Origin: RI-43 sp033764725
GTDB lineage: Bacteria; Pseudomonadota; Alphaproteobacteria; Caulobacterales; Aquidulcibacteraceae
Direction: 5' to 3'
NCBI GenBank assembly: GCA_033764725.1
Contig: JANRIR010000084.1
Span: 62,001 to 126,000 of the forward strand
DNA: 64,000 nucleotides
The position numbers and the translations under genes are program-made. Below, piece by piece: positions 1 to 8,994 of this stretch (the stretch's first letter is position 1; each line of letters starts with the position of its first letter). The notes beneath the pieces are model-generated. The model had not been told where the DNA came from. It saw only the letters and a list, made by a program, of their open reading frames with translations, and did not search any database.

Positions 1-2634
1 AATTTCGTTGACGCTTTCGACCTCCTCGACGGGGATCGACACGGTGTTGTCGCGGATCTCCAGCAGATCGCGCAATTGGATCGGCTCGGCGAGGCGGCGC
101 TGGCGCACGGCGTCGGAATAGACCTTGTAGGCGTCGTAGGAGCCGGTGTCGCACGCCTTCTGCAATTGATGGATGTGTTGCGCCTCGAGCGCGTGGCGTT
201 CACCCTTCGCGCGATAGCGGTACAGGCCGCCGACCGGCAGCGTCACCACGTCTTCGTCGAAGGCGCGCGCATTGAGCTCGGCCGCTTCCTGCGCCAGACC
301 CTGCAGGCCGATGCCGGAGATGCGGCTCGTCAATCCCGGGAAGAACTCATCCGCGAGCGCGCGCGAGAGGCCGATGGCCTCGAAATTCAAGCCGCCGCGA
401 TAAGACGAAATGACCGAAATCCCCATCTTGGAGATGATCTTGTAGAGGCCGGCCTCCACCGCCTTGCGGTAATTGTCGGCCGCCTCCTCGACGCTGCGCA
501 CGCCGCCGATGCCGCGCGCGGCGCGATCGGCGATCGTGTCGAGCGCGAGATAGGGGTTCACGGTGGTCGCGCCGCAACCGATCAGAACGGCGCAATAATG
601 CGTGTCGAGGCATTCCGCCGCGCGCACCGTGATCGAACAATAGGAGCGCAGGCCTTGCGCCGTGAGATGCGCATGCACGCCCGACGCGGCGAGAATCATC
701 GGACACGCCACCGCGTTCGGGCCCTGGCGCTCATCGGTCAACACGATGTGAGACCGGCCCGACAGCACCGCCTCCTCCGCCTCGCGGCGGATCCGGTCCA
801 TCGCGGCGCGCAGACCGAGGCCGGGATTGCGCGCGTCGAACGTGCAATCGATGACCGCCACCGCATCGCCCAAAAGATCGACCATGCGGGCGTACATGCC
901 GTTGGTCAGCACGGGCGAGTTCAGCGTGAACACGTTGGTCTGGGTTTCGTCCTGGGCGAGAATGTTTCCGAGATTTTTGAACCGTGTGGTCAAGCTCATC
1001 ACCCGCTCTTCGCGCAGCGGATCGATCGGCGGATTGGTGACCTGGCTGAAATTCTGCCGGAAATAATGCGAAAGCGGGCGGTAATGCTCAGACAGAACGG
1101 CGAGCGGCGCGTCGTCGCCCATCGAGCCGACGGCCTCTTTCGCGTCCTCCATCATCGGCGCGAGCAGGAGTTCGAAATCCTCAAGCGTAAATCCCGCCGC
1201 GAGCTGTCGGCGCATCAGATCGCGCCGTTCGGCGAACAGGCGCGGCTCCGGGCCGCGCAGCGTTTCGTCAAGATCGATGACGTTTTCGAGCCAAGCCTCG
1301 TAAGGGTGTGCGGCGGCGAGGTCATCGACAATCTCGTCGTGGTGCAAGAGGCGGCCTTCATGGGTGTCGACCGCGATCATGCGGCCCGCGCCGATGCGGC
1401 CGCGTTCGAGAATGTCGCGGTTGGGCACCGCGCACATGCCCGTTTCGGAACCGACCACGAGAATGCCGCCCTTGGTGATGGCGTAGCGCATCGGGCGCAG
1501 GCCGTTGCGATCCATCCCCGCCACCGCCCAGCGACCGTCGAACATGGCGAGCGCGGCCGGCCCATCCCATGGCTCCATCACCGCGTTGCAATAGGCGTAG
1601 AGCGCGCGATGGCTCGGCTTCATCGTCGTCGCCTTGGCCCAGGCTTCCGGCGCCAGCAGCGCCTTGGCCATCGGCGCCGCTCGGCCGGCGCGCACCAAAA
1701 CCTCGAAGGCGTTGTCGAGCGCAGCGGAATCCGATCCGCCGGGCTGGATGATCGGCTTCACATCCTCTTGCGCGCGGCCGAACGCATCGGAGGCCATTCG
1801 AATTTCATGGCTCTTCATCCAATTGATGTTGCCCTTCAGCGTATTGATCTCGCCATTGTGGGCGAGCATGCGGAAAGGCTGGGCGAGGCGCCATTGCGGG
1901 AACGTGTTGGTGGAATAGCGCTGGTGATAGATCGCAACCGAAGAGATGAAGCGCTCATCCTTGAGATCGGGATAGAAGGCGTCGATCTGCTCGGCGAGGA
2001 ACATGCCTTTGTAGATTAAGGTCTGCGCCGACAACGAGCAGACGTAAAACTCGCTGAGATTAGCGGCGAGCGCGCGGTTCTCCATGCGGCGGCGGCAGAT
2101 GAAGAGGTCGCGGTCGACCTCCTCTTCTGCGCGCCCTTGCGGATCGAAGAACAGCACCTGTTCGATTTCCGGACGCGTGGCGATCGCCTTGTCGCCGATC
2201 GTGGAAATGTCCACAGGCACCTGGCGCCAGCTGTACAGCACAAAGCCGCTGCGCAGGATTTCGCTTTCCACGATCGTGCGCGCGCGCTCCTGGGCGCCGA
2301 AATCGTTGCGCGGCAGAAAAACCTGGCCGACGAAAATCGGCCCCGGCTGCGGCGTGTGCCCAGTGCGGGCGACGACTTCGCGGAAGAAATCCTGCGGCGC
2401 ATCGATCAGGATGCCGGCGCCGTCGCCAGTCTTGCCGTCGGCGTCGACGGCGCCGCGGTGCCACACCGATTTCAGCGCCTGGATCGCCATGGTGACGACC
2501 TCGCGCCGCGGCTTGCCGTCGATGGCGACGATGAGGCCGACGCCGCAGGCGTCGCGCTCGTCCTCGATGCGATAAAGCCCTTCGCGCTCCAGTCGCGCGC
2601 GCTCGATGAGGTAGCGTTCGATTTCACAGGTCAT
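1..2634 (-). CDS. gltB: Glutamate synthase large subunit, N-terminal 878 residues (cut by window edge)
   Basis: Large subunit of NADPH glutamate synthase, which makes two glutamates from glutamine and 2-oxoglutarate in the cytoplasm. The minus frame is open from the ATG at 2634 to base 1 with no stop. A short propeptide precedes DACGVG, whose Cys (residue 30) is the expected N-terminal nucleophile of the class II glutaminase domain after maturation. The visible part covers the glutaminase domain and the central domain and ends just before the FMN/Fe-S synthase domain. The family is about 1500 residues long, so roughly 40 percent lies outside the window. The start overlaps the end of the GFA gene by 11 bases, and gltD lies further upstream on the same strand, so the three genes are probably co-transcribed. 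Confidence 0.96.
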   Translation of the reverse strand, partial: MTCEIERYLIERARLEREGLYRIEDERDACGVGLIVAIDGKPRREVVTMAIQALKSVWHRGAVDADGKTGDGAGILIDAPQDFFREVVARTGHTPQPGPIFVGQVFLPRNDFGAQERARTIVESEILRSGFVLYSWRQVPVDISTIGDKAIATRPEIEQVLFFDPQGRAEEEVDRDLFICRRRMENRALAANLSEFYVCSLSAQTLIYKGMFLAEQIDAFYPDLKDERFISSVAIYHQRYSTNTFPQWRLAQPFRMLAHNGEINTLKGNINWMKSHEIRMASDAFGRAQEDVKPIIQPGGSDSAALDNAFEVLVRAGRAAPMAKALLAPEAWAKATTMKPSHRALYAYCNAVMEPWDGPAALAMFDGRWAVAGMDRNGLRPMRYAITKGGILVVGSETGMCAVPNRDILERGRIGAGRMIAVDTHEGRLLHHDEIVDDLAAAHPYEAWLENVIDLDETLRGPEPRLFAERRDLMRRQLAAGFTLEDFELLLAPMMEDAKEAVGSMGDDAPLAVLSEHYRPLSHYFRQNFSQVTNPPIDPLREERVMSLTTRFKNLGNILAQDETQTNVFTLNSPVLTNGMYARMVDLLGDAVAVIDCTFDARNPGLGLRAAMDRIRREAEEAVLSGRSHIVLTDERQGPNAVACPMILAASGVHAHLTAQGLRSYCSITVRAAECLDTHYCAVLIGCGATTVNPYLALDTIADRAARGIGGVRSVEEAADNYRKAVEAGLYKIISKMGISVISSYRGGLNFEAIGLSRALADEFFPGLTSRISGIGLQGLAQEAAELNARAFDEDVVTLPVGGLYRYRAKGERHALEAQHIHQLQKACDTGSYDAYKVYSDAVRQRRLAEPIQLRDLLEIRDNTVSIPVEEVESVNEI

Positions 2635-3046
2635 CGGGGTTTCCATAGCGTGCGCGGACTTCCGCAGCGGTCAAGCGCGGGGCGTCGTCGGCGAAATCGT
2701 AATGGGCGGGTTTCGAGTCGACATAGATGTGCTCGTCGATGCGTTTGAATCGTGTCTGACCATCGAAAGCGCCTGTGGCCGCGTTGATCATGGACTGGTC
2801 CAGCATGCGCCAGAACAGCGCCGCGCCGCACCGTGCGCACACGCCGCGCTCGCCCCAGTCGGAGCTCTTGTACCAGCGCACCGGGCCGTCGATATCGAAG
2901 CCCTCCGCATACATCGCGGAAATCTGCGCGCCGCCGGCCCATCGCGCGCAATCCCGGCAGTGACAGCATTGCACGGCGACGAGATCGCCCTTCGCCGCAA
3001 AGCGCACGTCTCCACACAGGCAGCGTCCGTCAAAGGAGTCCGTCAT
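2624..3046 (-). CDS. GFA-family (CENP-V/GFA domain) zinc protein
   Basis: A 140-residue protein of the GFA family, named after glutathione-dependent formaldehyde-activating enzyme; most members have no proven substrate. Zinc-ligand cysteines are in the family pattern: C9-x-C11 at the N terminus, C28-x-C30-x2-C33, and C70-x2-C73 before a hydrophobic strand. The length is normal for a single GFA domain. It lies 9 bases after gltD and overlaps the gltB start by 11 bases, so it sits inside what is usually an uninterrupted glutamate synthase operon. Whether it takes part in nitrogen metabolism or is merely a passenger is unknown; the fold assignment is secure, the function is not. Confidence 0.88.
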   Translation of the reverse strand: MTDSFDGRCLCGDVRFAAKGDLVAVQCCHCRDCARWAGGAQISAMYAEGFDIDGPVRWYKSSDWGERGVCARCGAALFWRMLDQSMINAATGAFDGQTRFKRIDEHIYVDSKPAHYDFADDAPRLTAAEVRARYGNPDDL

Positions 3047-3055
3047 GACCCCGCC

Positions 3056-4501
3056 TCACTCCGCCGCGATCGCGCTCGACGCCGCGCGCTCCTTCAAGTC
3101 CGCATGGATGGCGTCCGCCGCGTCGACGCCGTCGCGGATCGCCCACACCACAAGCGAGGCGCCGCGCACGATGTCGCCGGCCGCATAGACGCCCGGCAGA
3201 CTGGTCTGCATGGTTTTGACGTTGGTCCGCAGCGTGCCCCAGCGGGTGGTTTTGAGGTCGCTGCGCGCGAAGCGCTCGGGCAAATCCTCCGGCTCGAAGC
3301 CGAGCGCGAGGATCACCATGTCGGCCGGAGCGACGAACGCGCCGCCGGGAACCGGCTCGGGCGCGCGTCGTCCGCCAGCGTCTGGTGCGCCGAGCCGCAT
3401 GCGCGTGGCGCCGACGCCGGAAAGCTTGCGCGCCGTGCCCAGCATTTCGCGCGGCGCGGCGAGCCATTCGAACACAACGCCCTCCTCCTCCGCATGGCCG
3501 ACCTCGCGCAACGAGCCGGGCATATTCTCCCGGTCGCGCCGATAAAGGCACGTGACGCTCTTGGCGTCCTGACGCACGGCGGTTCGCACGCAATCCATCG
3601 CGGTGTCGCCGCCGCCGATGACGACGACGCGCTTGCCCTTGGCGTTGAGCGCGCCGCTGTCGAACGCCGGTACGGAATCGCCGAGACCGACGCGGTTCGC
3701 AGCGGTGAGGAAATCCATCGCCGGCAGGGCGTGCTTGGTCGGCCCCGGAACGTCGCCGAGATCGCGCGCGCGATAGACACCCGTAGCGATCAGCACTGCG
3801 TCATGCTGCGCGCGCAAATCGTCGAAGCCGAGATCGACGCCGATCTCGCAATTCAGCCTGAAAGCAACGCCGCTGTCGCGCAGATGCCGTTCGCGCCGCG
3901 CAACGACCTCTTTCTCCAGTTTGAAATTGGGAATTCCGTAAATCAAAAGCCCGCCGACGCGGTCATAGCGATCATAGATCGCCACCTGATAGCCGCGCGC
4001 GCGCAGACGGGCCGCGGCCGCGAGACCCGCAGGTCCGGCCCCGATGATCCCGACGCTCTCCGACCGCTCCCGCGGCGGCCGGATCGGGGCGACCCAGCCA
4101 TTGGCCCAGGCGGTTTCGGTGAGGAATTTCTCCACCGCGCCGATCGTCACCGTGCCGTGGCCGGATTGTTCGATGACGCAATTGCCCTCGCACAGCCTGT
4201 CTTGTGGGCAGATGCGGCCGCACACCTCCGGCATGGCGTTCGTGGCGGCGGAAACGTCGTAGGCCTCCTGGAGCCGGCCTTCGGCCGTCAGGCGCAGCCA
4301 GTCCGGAATATTGTTCTGTAAAGGGCAGTGAGACTGACAAAACGGAACGCCACACTGCGAGCAGCGCGCCGCTTGCTCCTCGGCCTTGCGCAGCAGAAAT
4401 TCTCTATAAATTTCAGAGAAGTCCTCACGCCGCTCCGCTGCCTCGCGCTTTTCGGGCGGCTGGCTCGGCGCCGTCACGAATTTCAACATGCGTTCGGCCA
4501 T
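3056..4501 (-). CDS. gltD: Glutamate synthase small subunit (NADPH oxidoreductase)
   Basis: A 481-residue beta subunit of glutamate synthase; it passes electrons from NADPH through FAD and Fe-S centres to the large subunit. Two N-terminal cysteine clusters are visible: C47, C50, C55, C59 and C94, C98, C104, C108, the pattern of the two [4Fe-4S] sites. An FAD-binding GAGPAG loop is at residues 154-159. A second dinucleotide loop with IGGGDTAMD near residue 290 binds NADPH. The C-terminal GVYAAGD motif is the FAD-binding end signature. The length is typical. It is the first gene of the gltD-GFA-gltB group, and its start faces uppP across about 170 bases. Confidence 0.97.
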   Translation of the reverse strand: MAERMLKFVTAPSQPPEKREAAERREDFSEIYREFLLRKAEEQAARCSQCGVPFCQSHCPLQNNIPDWLRLTAEGRLQEAYDVSAATNAMPEVCGRICPQDRLCEGNCVIEQSGHGTVTIGAVEKFLTETAWANGWVAPIRPPRERSESVGIIGAGPAGLAAAARLRARGYQVAIYDRYDRVGGLLIYGIPNFKLEKEVVARRERHLRDSGVAFRLNCEIGVDLGFDDLRAQHDAVLIATGVYRARDLGDVPGPTKHALPAMDFLTAANRVGLGDSVPAFDSGALNAKGKRVVVIGGGDTAMDCVRTAVRQDAKSVTCLYRRDRENMPGSLREVGHAEEEGVVFEWLAAPREMLGTARKLSGVGATRMRLGAPDAGGRRAPEPVPGGAFVAPADMVILALGFEPEDLPERFARSDLKTTRWGTLRTNVKTMQTSLPGVYAAGDIVRGASLVVWAIRDGVDAADAIHADLKERAASSAIAAE

Positions 4502-4670
4502 GGGGCGGAGGTCCGGTCAACGGGTTCAAGGTGTCGGCTGCTGGTACCCGCGTAGCATCGCCCGAACAAGCAAAATCACCATAATAGGACAGTTTTACTG
4601 CCTTTATAGAGGCCCTTTGCCTGCGAACGCGGCGCCGCCTATAGCTCGGCGCGCAAACGGGGGACGCGGA

Positions 4671-5480
4671 TTGGACATCGCAACGCTTGTGAAGGCGGCC
4701 CTGCTGGGCGCGCTCCAGGGGCTGACCGAGTTTCTGCCGGTCTCGTCGACCGGCCACCTCCTGCTTGGCGCCCGGCTCCTGGATTTCGACGATCCGGGCG
4801 GGGCCTTCACCGTGATGATCCAGCTCGGCTCGATCCTGGCGGTGATGTGGCTCTATCGCCAGCGCATCCTCGACACGATCACCGGACTGCCGACCAAGCC
4901 CGAGGCGCGGCGCTTCGCGCTGATGCTTTTCCTGGCCTTCCTCCCGGCGGTGGTGATCGGGCTCTTCGCCGCCGATTACGTGAAGAGCGTGCTCTACGAG
5001 AGCCTCGGCGTCATCGCCTGGGCGCTGATCATCGGCGGCGCCGCAATGCTGGCCATCGAGCGCTTCGCGCCGACGCCGACCGTGCAGGACGCCGCCGAGA
5101 CGCCGATCTGGCGCGCCGTCGGCGTCGGCTTCATGCAGGCGATCGCGATGATCCCCGGCGTGTCGCGTTCGGGCGCGACGATCTTCGGCGGCCTGCTGCT
5201 CGGCCTCAATCGCCGCGCGGCCGCGGAGTTTTCGTTCTTCCTCGCGATGCCGACGATGTTCGCCGCATTCATCTACGAATTCATGGAAGTGCGCGACGAG
5301 ATCACGTCCGATCGCATCGCGGTGATCGCGGTCGGTTTCGTCGCGGCGTTTCTGTCGGCGCTGGCGGTCGTGAAACCGTTTCTGGACTTCGTCACGCGCG
5401 TGGGCTTTGCGCCCTTCGCCTGGTACCGCATCGCGGCGGGCGCCGCGATATTGGCCTGGATGCAGTACGGCGGGACGTAA
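4671..5480 (+). CDS. uppP: Undecaprenyl-diphosphatase
   Basis: An integral membrane phosphatase that recycles undecaprenyl pyrophosphate to the lipid carrier used in cell-wall synthesis; its loss or excess changes bacitracin sensitivity in other bacteria. The TTG at 4671 is chosen as start because it follows a purine-rich ribosome site (GGGGGACG) and gives the family N terminus; an upstream ATG in frame (4488) would add 61 residues without homology. The first active-site segment is QGLTEFLPVSSTGH (residues 16-29) with E20 and H29. The second is PGVSRSGAT (162-170) with R166. Several hydrophobic helices follow. At 269 residues it has the usual length. Confidence 0.95.
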   Translation: MDIATLVKAALLGALQGLTEFLPVSSTGHLLLGARLLDFDDPGGAFTVMIQLGSILAVMWLYRQRILDTITGLPTKPEARRFALMLFLAFLPAVVIGLFAADYVKSVLYESLGVIAWALIIGGAAMLAIERFAPTPTVQDAAETPIWRAVGVGFMQAIAMIPGVSRSGATIFGGLLLGLNRRAAAEFSFFLAMPTMFAAFIYEFMEVRDEITSDRIAVIAVGFVAAFLSALAVVKPFLDFVTRVGFAPFAWYRIAAGAAILAWMQYGGT

Positions 5481-5483
5481 GCG

Positions 5484-5502
5484 GCCTCGTTCGCAGCGAG
5501 GC
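5484..5502. terminator. Possible hairpin terminator between convergent genes
   Basis: The sequence GCCTCG, a 7-base loop and CGAGGC form a 6-bp GC-rich stem just after the uppP stop and before the convergent epimerase-like gene end. There is no T-tract, so this is a weak, possibly bidirectional terminator. Confidence 0.35.
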
Positions 5503-5536
5503 TTGCCCCTTACAGCTCGGCCCTGGTCGATGCGGG

Positions 5537-6508
5537 CTAAACGGCGGGCGCCTTCGTCTGAAACTGCCCGTACGGGCGGAAGCGCCAGAGATAGGTCGGC
5601 ACGATGGATTCCACCGTCTCCAGCTCCGTCACGCCGAGGTCGGCGAAGCCGAGCGCGCCAGGGCTCACGATATTGTCGCGTTTCAACAGCTTCACCTGAT
5701 CGGCGGTGAGCGGCGGCGCGCCGAGCAGCGGGATCTTGAACAGCGTCTCGAACGCGGCGCCCATCGGCTGCGCCGCGAAGAACGGAATCGGCGCGAGCGC
5801 GCGCGATCGTTGCGTTTCCTGCAAAATATAGCGCAGCAAGTCCTTCATCGTATAGACGCGCGGCCCGCCGAGTTCGAAGGTGCGGCTCTGCGCGTCGGGC
5901 CGCGTCAGCGCCTGCACGACGGCCTCCGCCACGTCGCCGACGAACACGGGCTGGAAGCGCGTCTTGCCGCCGATGAGCGGCAGCGCCGGCGCGATCGTGG
6001 CCATCTCGCCGAAGCGGTTGAAGAAGCCGTCGCCGGGACCGAACACGATCGAGGGGCGCAGGATGGCCGCTTCGGGAATCGCTGCGCGCACCGCCGCTTC
6101 GGCCGCCGCTTTCGTGCGTGCGTATTTCGCCTTGCCCGCCGGATCGGCGCCGATGGCGGACACGTGCACAAAGCGCTTGATCCCCGCAGCCTTGGCGGCT
6201 TCCGCGATGCGGCGGGCGCCTTCGGCCTGGACGTCGTCGAACGTCTGGCGGCCGGTCTCATACAACAGGCCGATCAGGTTCACGACCGCGTCGGCCCCCT
6301 CGAGCGCGCGCGCGACCGAGTCGGGGAAGCGCACGTTCGCCTGCATCAGGTGGATTTGGCCGACATCGCCGAGCGGACGCAGATGCTGCGCCAGATGCGG
6401 CCGGCGCGTCGGCACGCGCACCCGCGCGCCTTGCTTGGCCAGCGCGCGCACGACGTGCTCGCCGATGAAGCCCGACCCGCCGAAGACGACGACCAACTGG
6501 CCTTGCAT
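5537..6508 (-). CDS. NAD(P)-binding epimerase-like protein, complex I NDUFA9 family
   Basis: An atypical short-chain dehydrogenase of the NDUFA9 type, a family that in mitochondria is an accessory subunit of complex I and that is common as a separate gene in alphaproteobacteria. The glycine-rich loop GGSGFIG at residues 10-16 binds the nucleotide. A Tyr-x3-Lys motif (KYARTK) follows the strand ending SAIGAD. The ATG at 6508 is preferred over an upstream start at 6535 because AGGGAT lies at the proper distance before it and the Rossmann strand then begins at residue 4. About 323 residues, as expected. It may act in respiration or quinone biology, but no sequence feature here shows its substrate. 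Confidence 0.85.
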   Translation of the reverse strand: MQGQLVVVFGGSGFIGEHVVRALAKQGARVRVPTRRPHLAQHLRPLGDVGQIHLMQANVRFPDSVARALEGADAVVNLIGLLYETGRQTFDDVQAEGARRIAEAAKAAGIKRFVHVSAIGADPAGKAKYARTKAAAEAAVRAAIPEAAILRPSIVFGPGDGFFNRFGEMATIAPALPLIGGKTRFQPVFVGDVAEAVVQALTRPDAQSRTFELGGPRVYTMKDLLRYILQETQRSRALAPIPFFAAQPMGAAFETLFKIPLLGAPPLTADQVKLLKRDNIVSPGALGFADLGVTELETVESIVPTYLWRFRPYGQFQTKAPAV

Positions 6509-6612
6509 GATGCGATCCCTGCTCAACGCGCCCACTGATGCTGCGCCGCGCGCGTGATGTCCATGCGGCGCGGAGCCTCAAACGCGCCGCGATTCAGTGT
6601 AAGCTGCCGTTC

Positions 6613-6870
6613 ATGGCTCGACAGAAGACGATTCGCTTGCGCGCCCTGCCCGATCCATCGCCGCGCGACCGCGCGCGCCAGGGCGGCGCGGCGACGATCG
6701 ATGTGGCCTTCGTCGAGCTGACGCCGCAGGCGAAACGACCCCGCCGCGCCAAGTCGAAATCCGCCTTCCGTCCCGCTGAGTTCATCGCGATGAGCGCTCT
6801 GAGCGCAGCGGCGGTCGTGCTCGGCGCCATGGCGCTGCTCGCACGCTTGGCGATCGCGGCGCCCGGCTGA
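6613..6870 (+). CDS. Possible small single-pass membrane protein
   Basis: Candidate 85-residue protein from the ATG at 6613. Residues 1-55 are very basic (many Arg and Lys) and residues 57-80 are a clear hydrophobic helix ending at the C terminus, so a tail-anchored or single-pass inner-membrane protein would be produced. There is no obvious ribosome site and no family I recognise. It is divergent from the NDUFA9-like gene and convergent with the TonB-C-like gene. The high GC content makes chance open frames common, so this call is tentative. Confidence 0.35.
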   Translation: MARQKTIRLRALPDPSPRDRARQGGAATIDVAFVELTPQAKRPRRAKSKSAFRPAEFIAMSALSAAAVVLGAMALLARLAIAAPG

Positions 6871-6888
6871 CGGCGCGCGCCGCTGACC

Positions 6889-7578
6889 TCACGGCCAAAT
6901 ACCGAGCCACGAGATGAAAAACGCGACCTCGTCGTCTGCGGAGAGGCCAGTCTCGTCCATCGCGACCTGAAAGCCCGGCGACAAGCGCATCGCGGCAGCG
7001 CCGACGCCGCGCTCCTCAGGCTCTTCGCGCACCACGCCGCAGCGTTGAAACCGGCCGTCGTCGGCGACGACGCAGCGCAGCAGCGCGAGGCCGCCGGCGG
7101 CCCACGACCCTTCCGGTTGCGCCAGCGCATAGTCCGATGCAGACGGCGCTGCACGCCAGATCACGGTCGTCGTCGCATCGCCGATCTCGGGGCCAAAATC
7201 CTCACGACTGTGTTGACGATAGCTGATCGTGGTCCGCACGACGGCGCCGATCGCGGGGCGCCCGTCGCTCAAAGTTTCCGCGAGTCGAAATGTCGGCGAA
7301 ATGTCCAGCGCGCCTCGGCCGAAACCCCAACCTGGCGGAAACTCCTGCGACACCCCGCAAGCCGCCTTGCCGCCGGCGACGACGCGGCACTCAAGGGCGA
7401 CACGTCCCTCGAGGCCGTGCGCAAGCGCATCGGTGGGATAGGTGCGCACGAAGTCTTCGCCCTGCGGACGTTCGAGCCACTGCGCCTGTCCGTCGCTCGC
7501 ATTTTCGGGCTGCATCGGTTGCGCCGCCGCGTCCTGCGCCGCGCAGGAAAGCGCAAGCGCAAGCAGCGCTCGCTTCAC
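6889..7578 (-). CDS. Exported protein with two TonB-C-like domains
   Basis: A 229-residue protein starting with GTG at 7578. The GTG overlaps the yebC stop as GTGA, which points to translational coupling. The N terminus (VKRALLALALSCAAQDAAAQ) is a signal peptide with a likely cut after AAA-Q, placing the protein in the periplasm. The mature part holds two similar units, each with a Gly-rich turn, a strand ending in a conserved Cys pair (LECRVV...AACGV and LRCVVA...QRCGV), and a following FGRGAL or GVGAAAM segment. This matches the TonB C-terminal fold seen in many alphaproteobacterial proteins. It has no membrane anchor or proline-rich spacer, so it is not a full TonB. The function is unknown. 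Confidence 0.7.
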   Translation of the reverse strand: MKRALLALALSCAAQDAAAQPMQPENASDGQAQWLERPQGEDFVRTYPTDALAHGLEGRVALECRVVAGGKAACGVSQEFPPGWGFGRGALDISPTFRLAETLSDGRPAIGAVVRTTISYRQHSREDFGPEIGDATTTVIWRAAPSASDYALAQPEGSWAAGGLALLRCVVADDGRFQRCGVVREEPEERGVGAAAMRLSPGFQVAMDETGLSADDEVAFFISWLGIWP

Positions 7579-8318
7579 GACAGCCGCTCCATTTCCGCGT
7601 CGGTCATTTCGTAGTTCGCATACACTGTCTGCACGTCGTCGAGATCGTCGAGATAGGAGATCAGCTTGACCAGCGATTCCGCAGCGTCGCCCTCGATCGG
7701 AATCGAAATCTGCGGGCGCCAAACGAATTTCGCCGCGCTCGCGTCGCCGAAGCGTTTGGCAAGCGCCGACGACACCTCGGCGAGATCATCCGCAGCGCAG
7801 GTGACGACGTGTTCGTCGCCCTCGATCTGGCAATCCTCCGCGCCGGCTTCGATCGCGGCTTCCAGCATCGCGGCCTCGTCGGCGACGGCGGCGGGATAGC
7901 GCACCTCGCCGACGCGGCTCCACGCATAGGACACCGAATTGGTCTCGCCGAGATTGCCGCCGTTCTTGGCGAAGGCGGAGCGCACGTCGCCGGCGGTGCG
8001 GTTGCGATTGTCGGTCAGGCACTCGACGATGACGCCCACGCCGCCGGGGCCGAAGCCCTCATAGCGGATCTCGACCAGATCCTCGCCGCCGGCGCCTGAG
8101 CCGCGATCGACGGCGCGCTGGATGTTCTCCTTCGGCATGGATTGCGCGCGCGCCGCCGCGATCGCGCGATAGAGCCGCGGATTGCCGTTCGGATCGGCGC
8201 CGCCGAGCTTCACCGCCGCCTGGATTTCCCGCGCGAGCTTGGTGAACGCCTGGGCGCGACGCTTATCCTGCGCGCCCTTGCGGTGCATGATGTTGGCGAA
8301 TTTGGAATGACCGGCCAT
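7575..8318 (-). CDS. yebC: YebC/PmpR-family protein
   Basis: A YebC/PmpR-family protein (247 residues), long described as DNA-binding regulators and more recently linked to ribosome stalling at proline runs. The start at 8318 gives the near-invariant N terminus MAGHSKFANIMHRKG; an upstream in-frame codon at 8426 would add 36 unlikely residues. The acidic C-terminal part with YAWSRVGEV and DDLDDVQTVYANYEM is diagnostic. The downstream TonB-C-like gene overlaps its stop. The gap to the 5-formyl-THF cyclo-ligase gene upstream is only about 80 bases, so they may be co-transcribed. In other bacteria yebC often sits beside ruvC, which is not seen here. Confidence 0.95.
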   Translation of the reverse strand: MAGHSKFANIMHRKGAQDKRRAQAFTKLAREIQAAVKLGGADPNGNPRLYRAIAAARAQSMPKENIQRAVDRGSGAGGEDLVEIRYEGFGPGGVGVIVECLTDNRNRTAGDVRSAFAKNGGNLGETNSVSYAWSRVGEVRYPAAVADEAAMLEAAIEAGAEDCQIEGDEHVVTCAADDLAEVSSALAKRFGDASAAKFVWRPQISIPIEGDAAESLVKLISYLDDLDDVQTVYANYEMTDAEMERLS

Positions 8319-8400
8319 GGACGGTTCGCTCGGGCTGGTTGCGAAAGGGCGGGCTTGTAGCGCACTCGGCGCGCGCCCGGCAAATCGCCCGGACGTTGCG

Positions 8401-8970
8401 TCATCGACCGCAGGCGACGAGCCCACGCTCCGTCAACACGGCGTCGAGACGGACATCGTGCGCCTCCTCCGGCAGCGCATCGACCTCCTGCGCCGCATAC
8501 GCCACGCCGATGAAACGCGTCGCCCGCTGCGCCCGCAGCGCGGCGAGCGTGCGATCATAATGGCCCTGGCCGTAGCCCAGCCGCCGTCCTTGGCGATCGA
8601 ACCCCAAAAGCGGAGCGAGCACCACGTCGGGCGTGACGATCCGCGCGTCGGCGAGCGGCTCCAGCACGCCGAAGGCGCCGCGCGCCAGCGGGCTGTCCGG
8701 GGCCCACAGGTGAAACGTCAACGGCGCCGGCGACCCGCGCGGCGGGGTGCGCGGCAAAGCCAAGCGAACGCCCGCCGCGGCAAGGCCGGCCAGCAGCGGC
8801 GCGGGGTCGATTTCGCTGCGAAACGCGACGTAGCCGGCGACCACCACGCCCGGCGCGACGCCGAGGCCTTTGAGGCCGATGCGTGCAAGCGCTTCTGCGG
8901 CGTCTGCACGCGCAGCCTCTGCGCGGCGACGTTCGAGCGCCGCGCGCAACGCGGTCTTTTCGTCGGTCAT
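8401..8970 (-). CDS. 5-formyltetrahydrofolate cyclo-ligase
   Basis: A 189-residue enzyme that converts 5-formyl-THF to 5,10-methenyl-THF using ATP, returning a storage folate to the active pool. The phosphate-binding motif LGYGQGHYDRTL lies at residues 131-142, and the folate-binding region PDVVLAPLLGFD precedes it. The N-terminal helix is rich in Arg and Ala, as in relatives. The gene lies directly downstream of a probable 6S RNA, an arrangement conserved in many proteobacteria, where the enzyme gene (ygfA/fau) and ssrS are co-transcribed. The product is cytoplasmic. Confidence 0.93.
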   Translation of the reverse strand: MTDEKTALRAALERRRAEAARADAAEALARIGLKGLGVAPGVVVAGYVAFRSEIDPAPLLAGLAAAGVRLALPRTPPRGSPAPLTFHLWAPDSPLARGAFGVLEPLADARIVTPDVVLAPLLGFDRQGRRLGYGQGHYDRTLAALRAQRATRFIGVAYAAQEVDALPEEAHDVRLDAVLTERGLVACGR

Positions 8971-8994
8971 GCCAGATCAGCGCTGGTTGGGCGG

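Noticed and set aside
76..2019. Open frame of 647 codons on the plus strand opposite gltB
   Set aside because: gltB on the minus strand is confirmed by the glutaminase motif and continuous frame; the plus frame has Arg/His-rich shadow composition.
4502..4670. Sigma-54 or NtrC sites in the gltD-uppP gap
   Set aside because: An AT-rich core suitable for promoters (TATTAT on the gltD strand) is present, but no GG-N10-GC element or NtrC palindrome could be identified with confidence.
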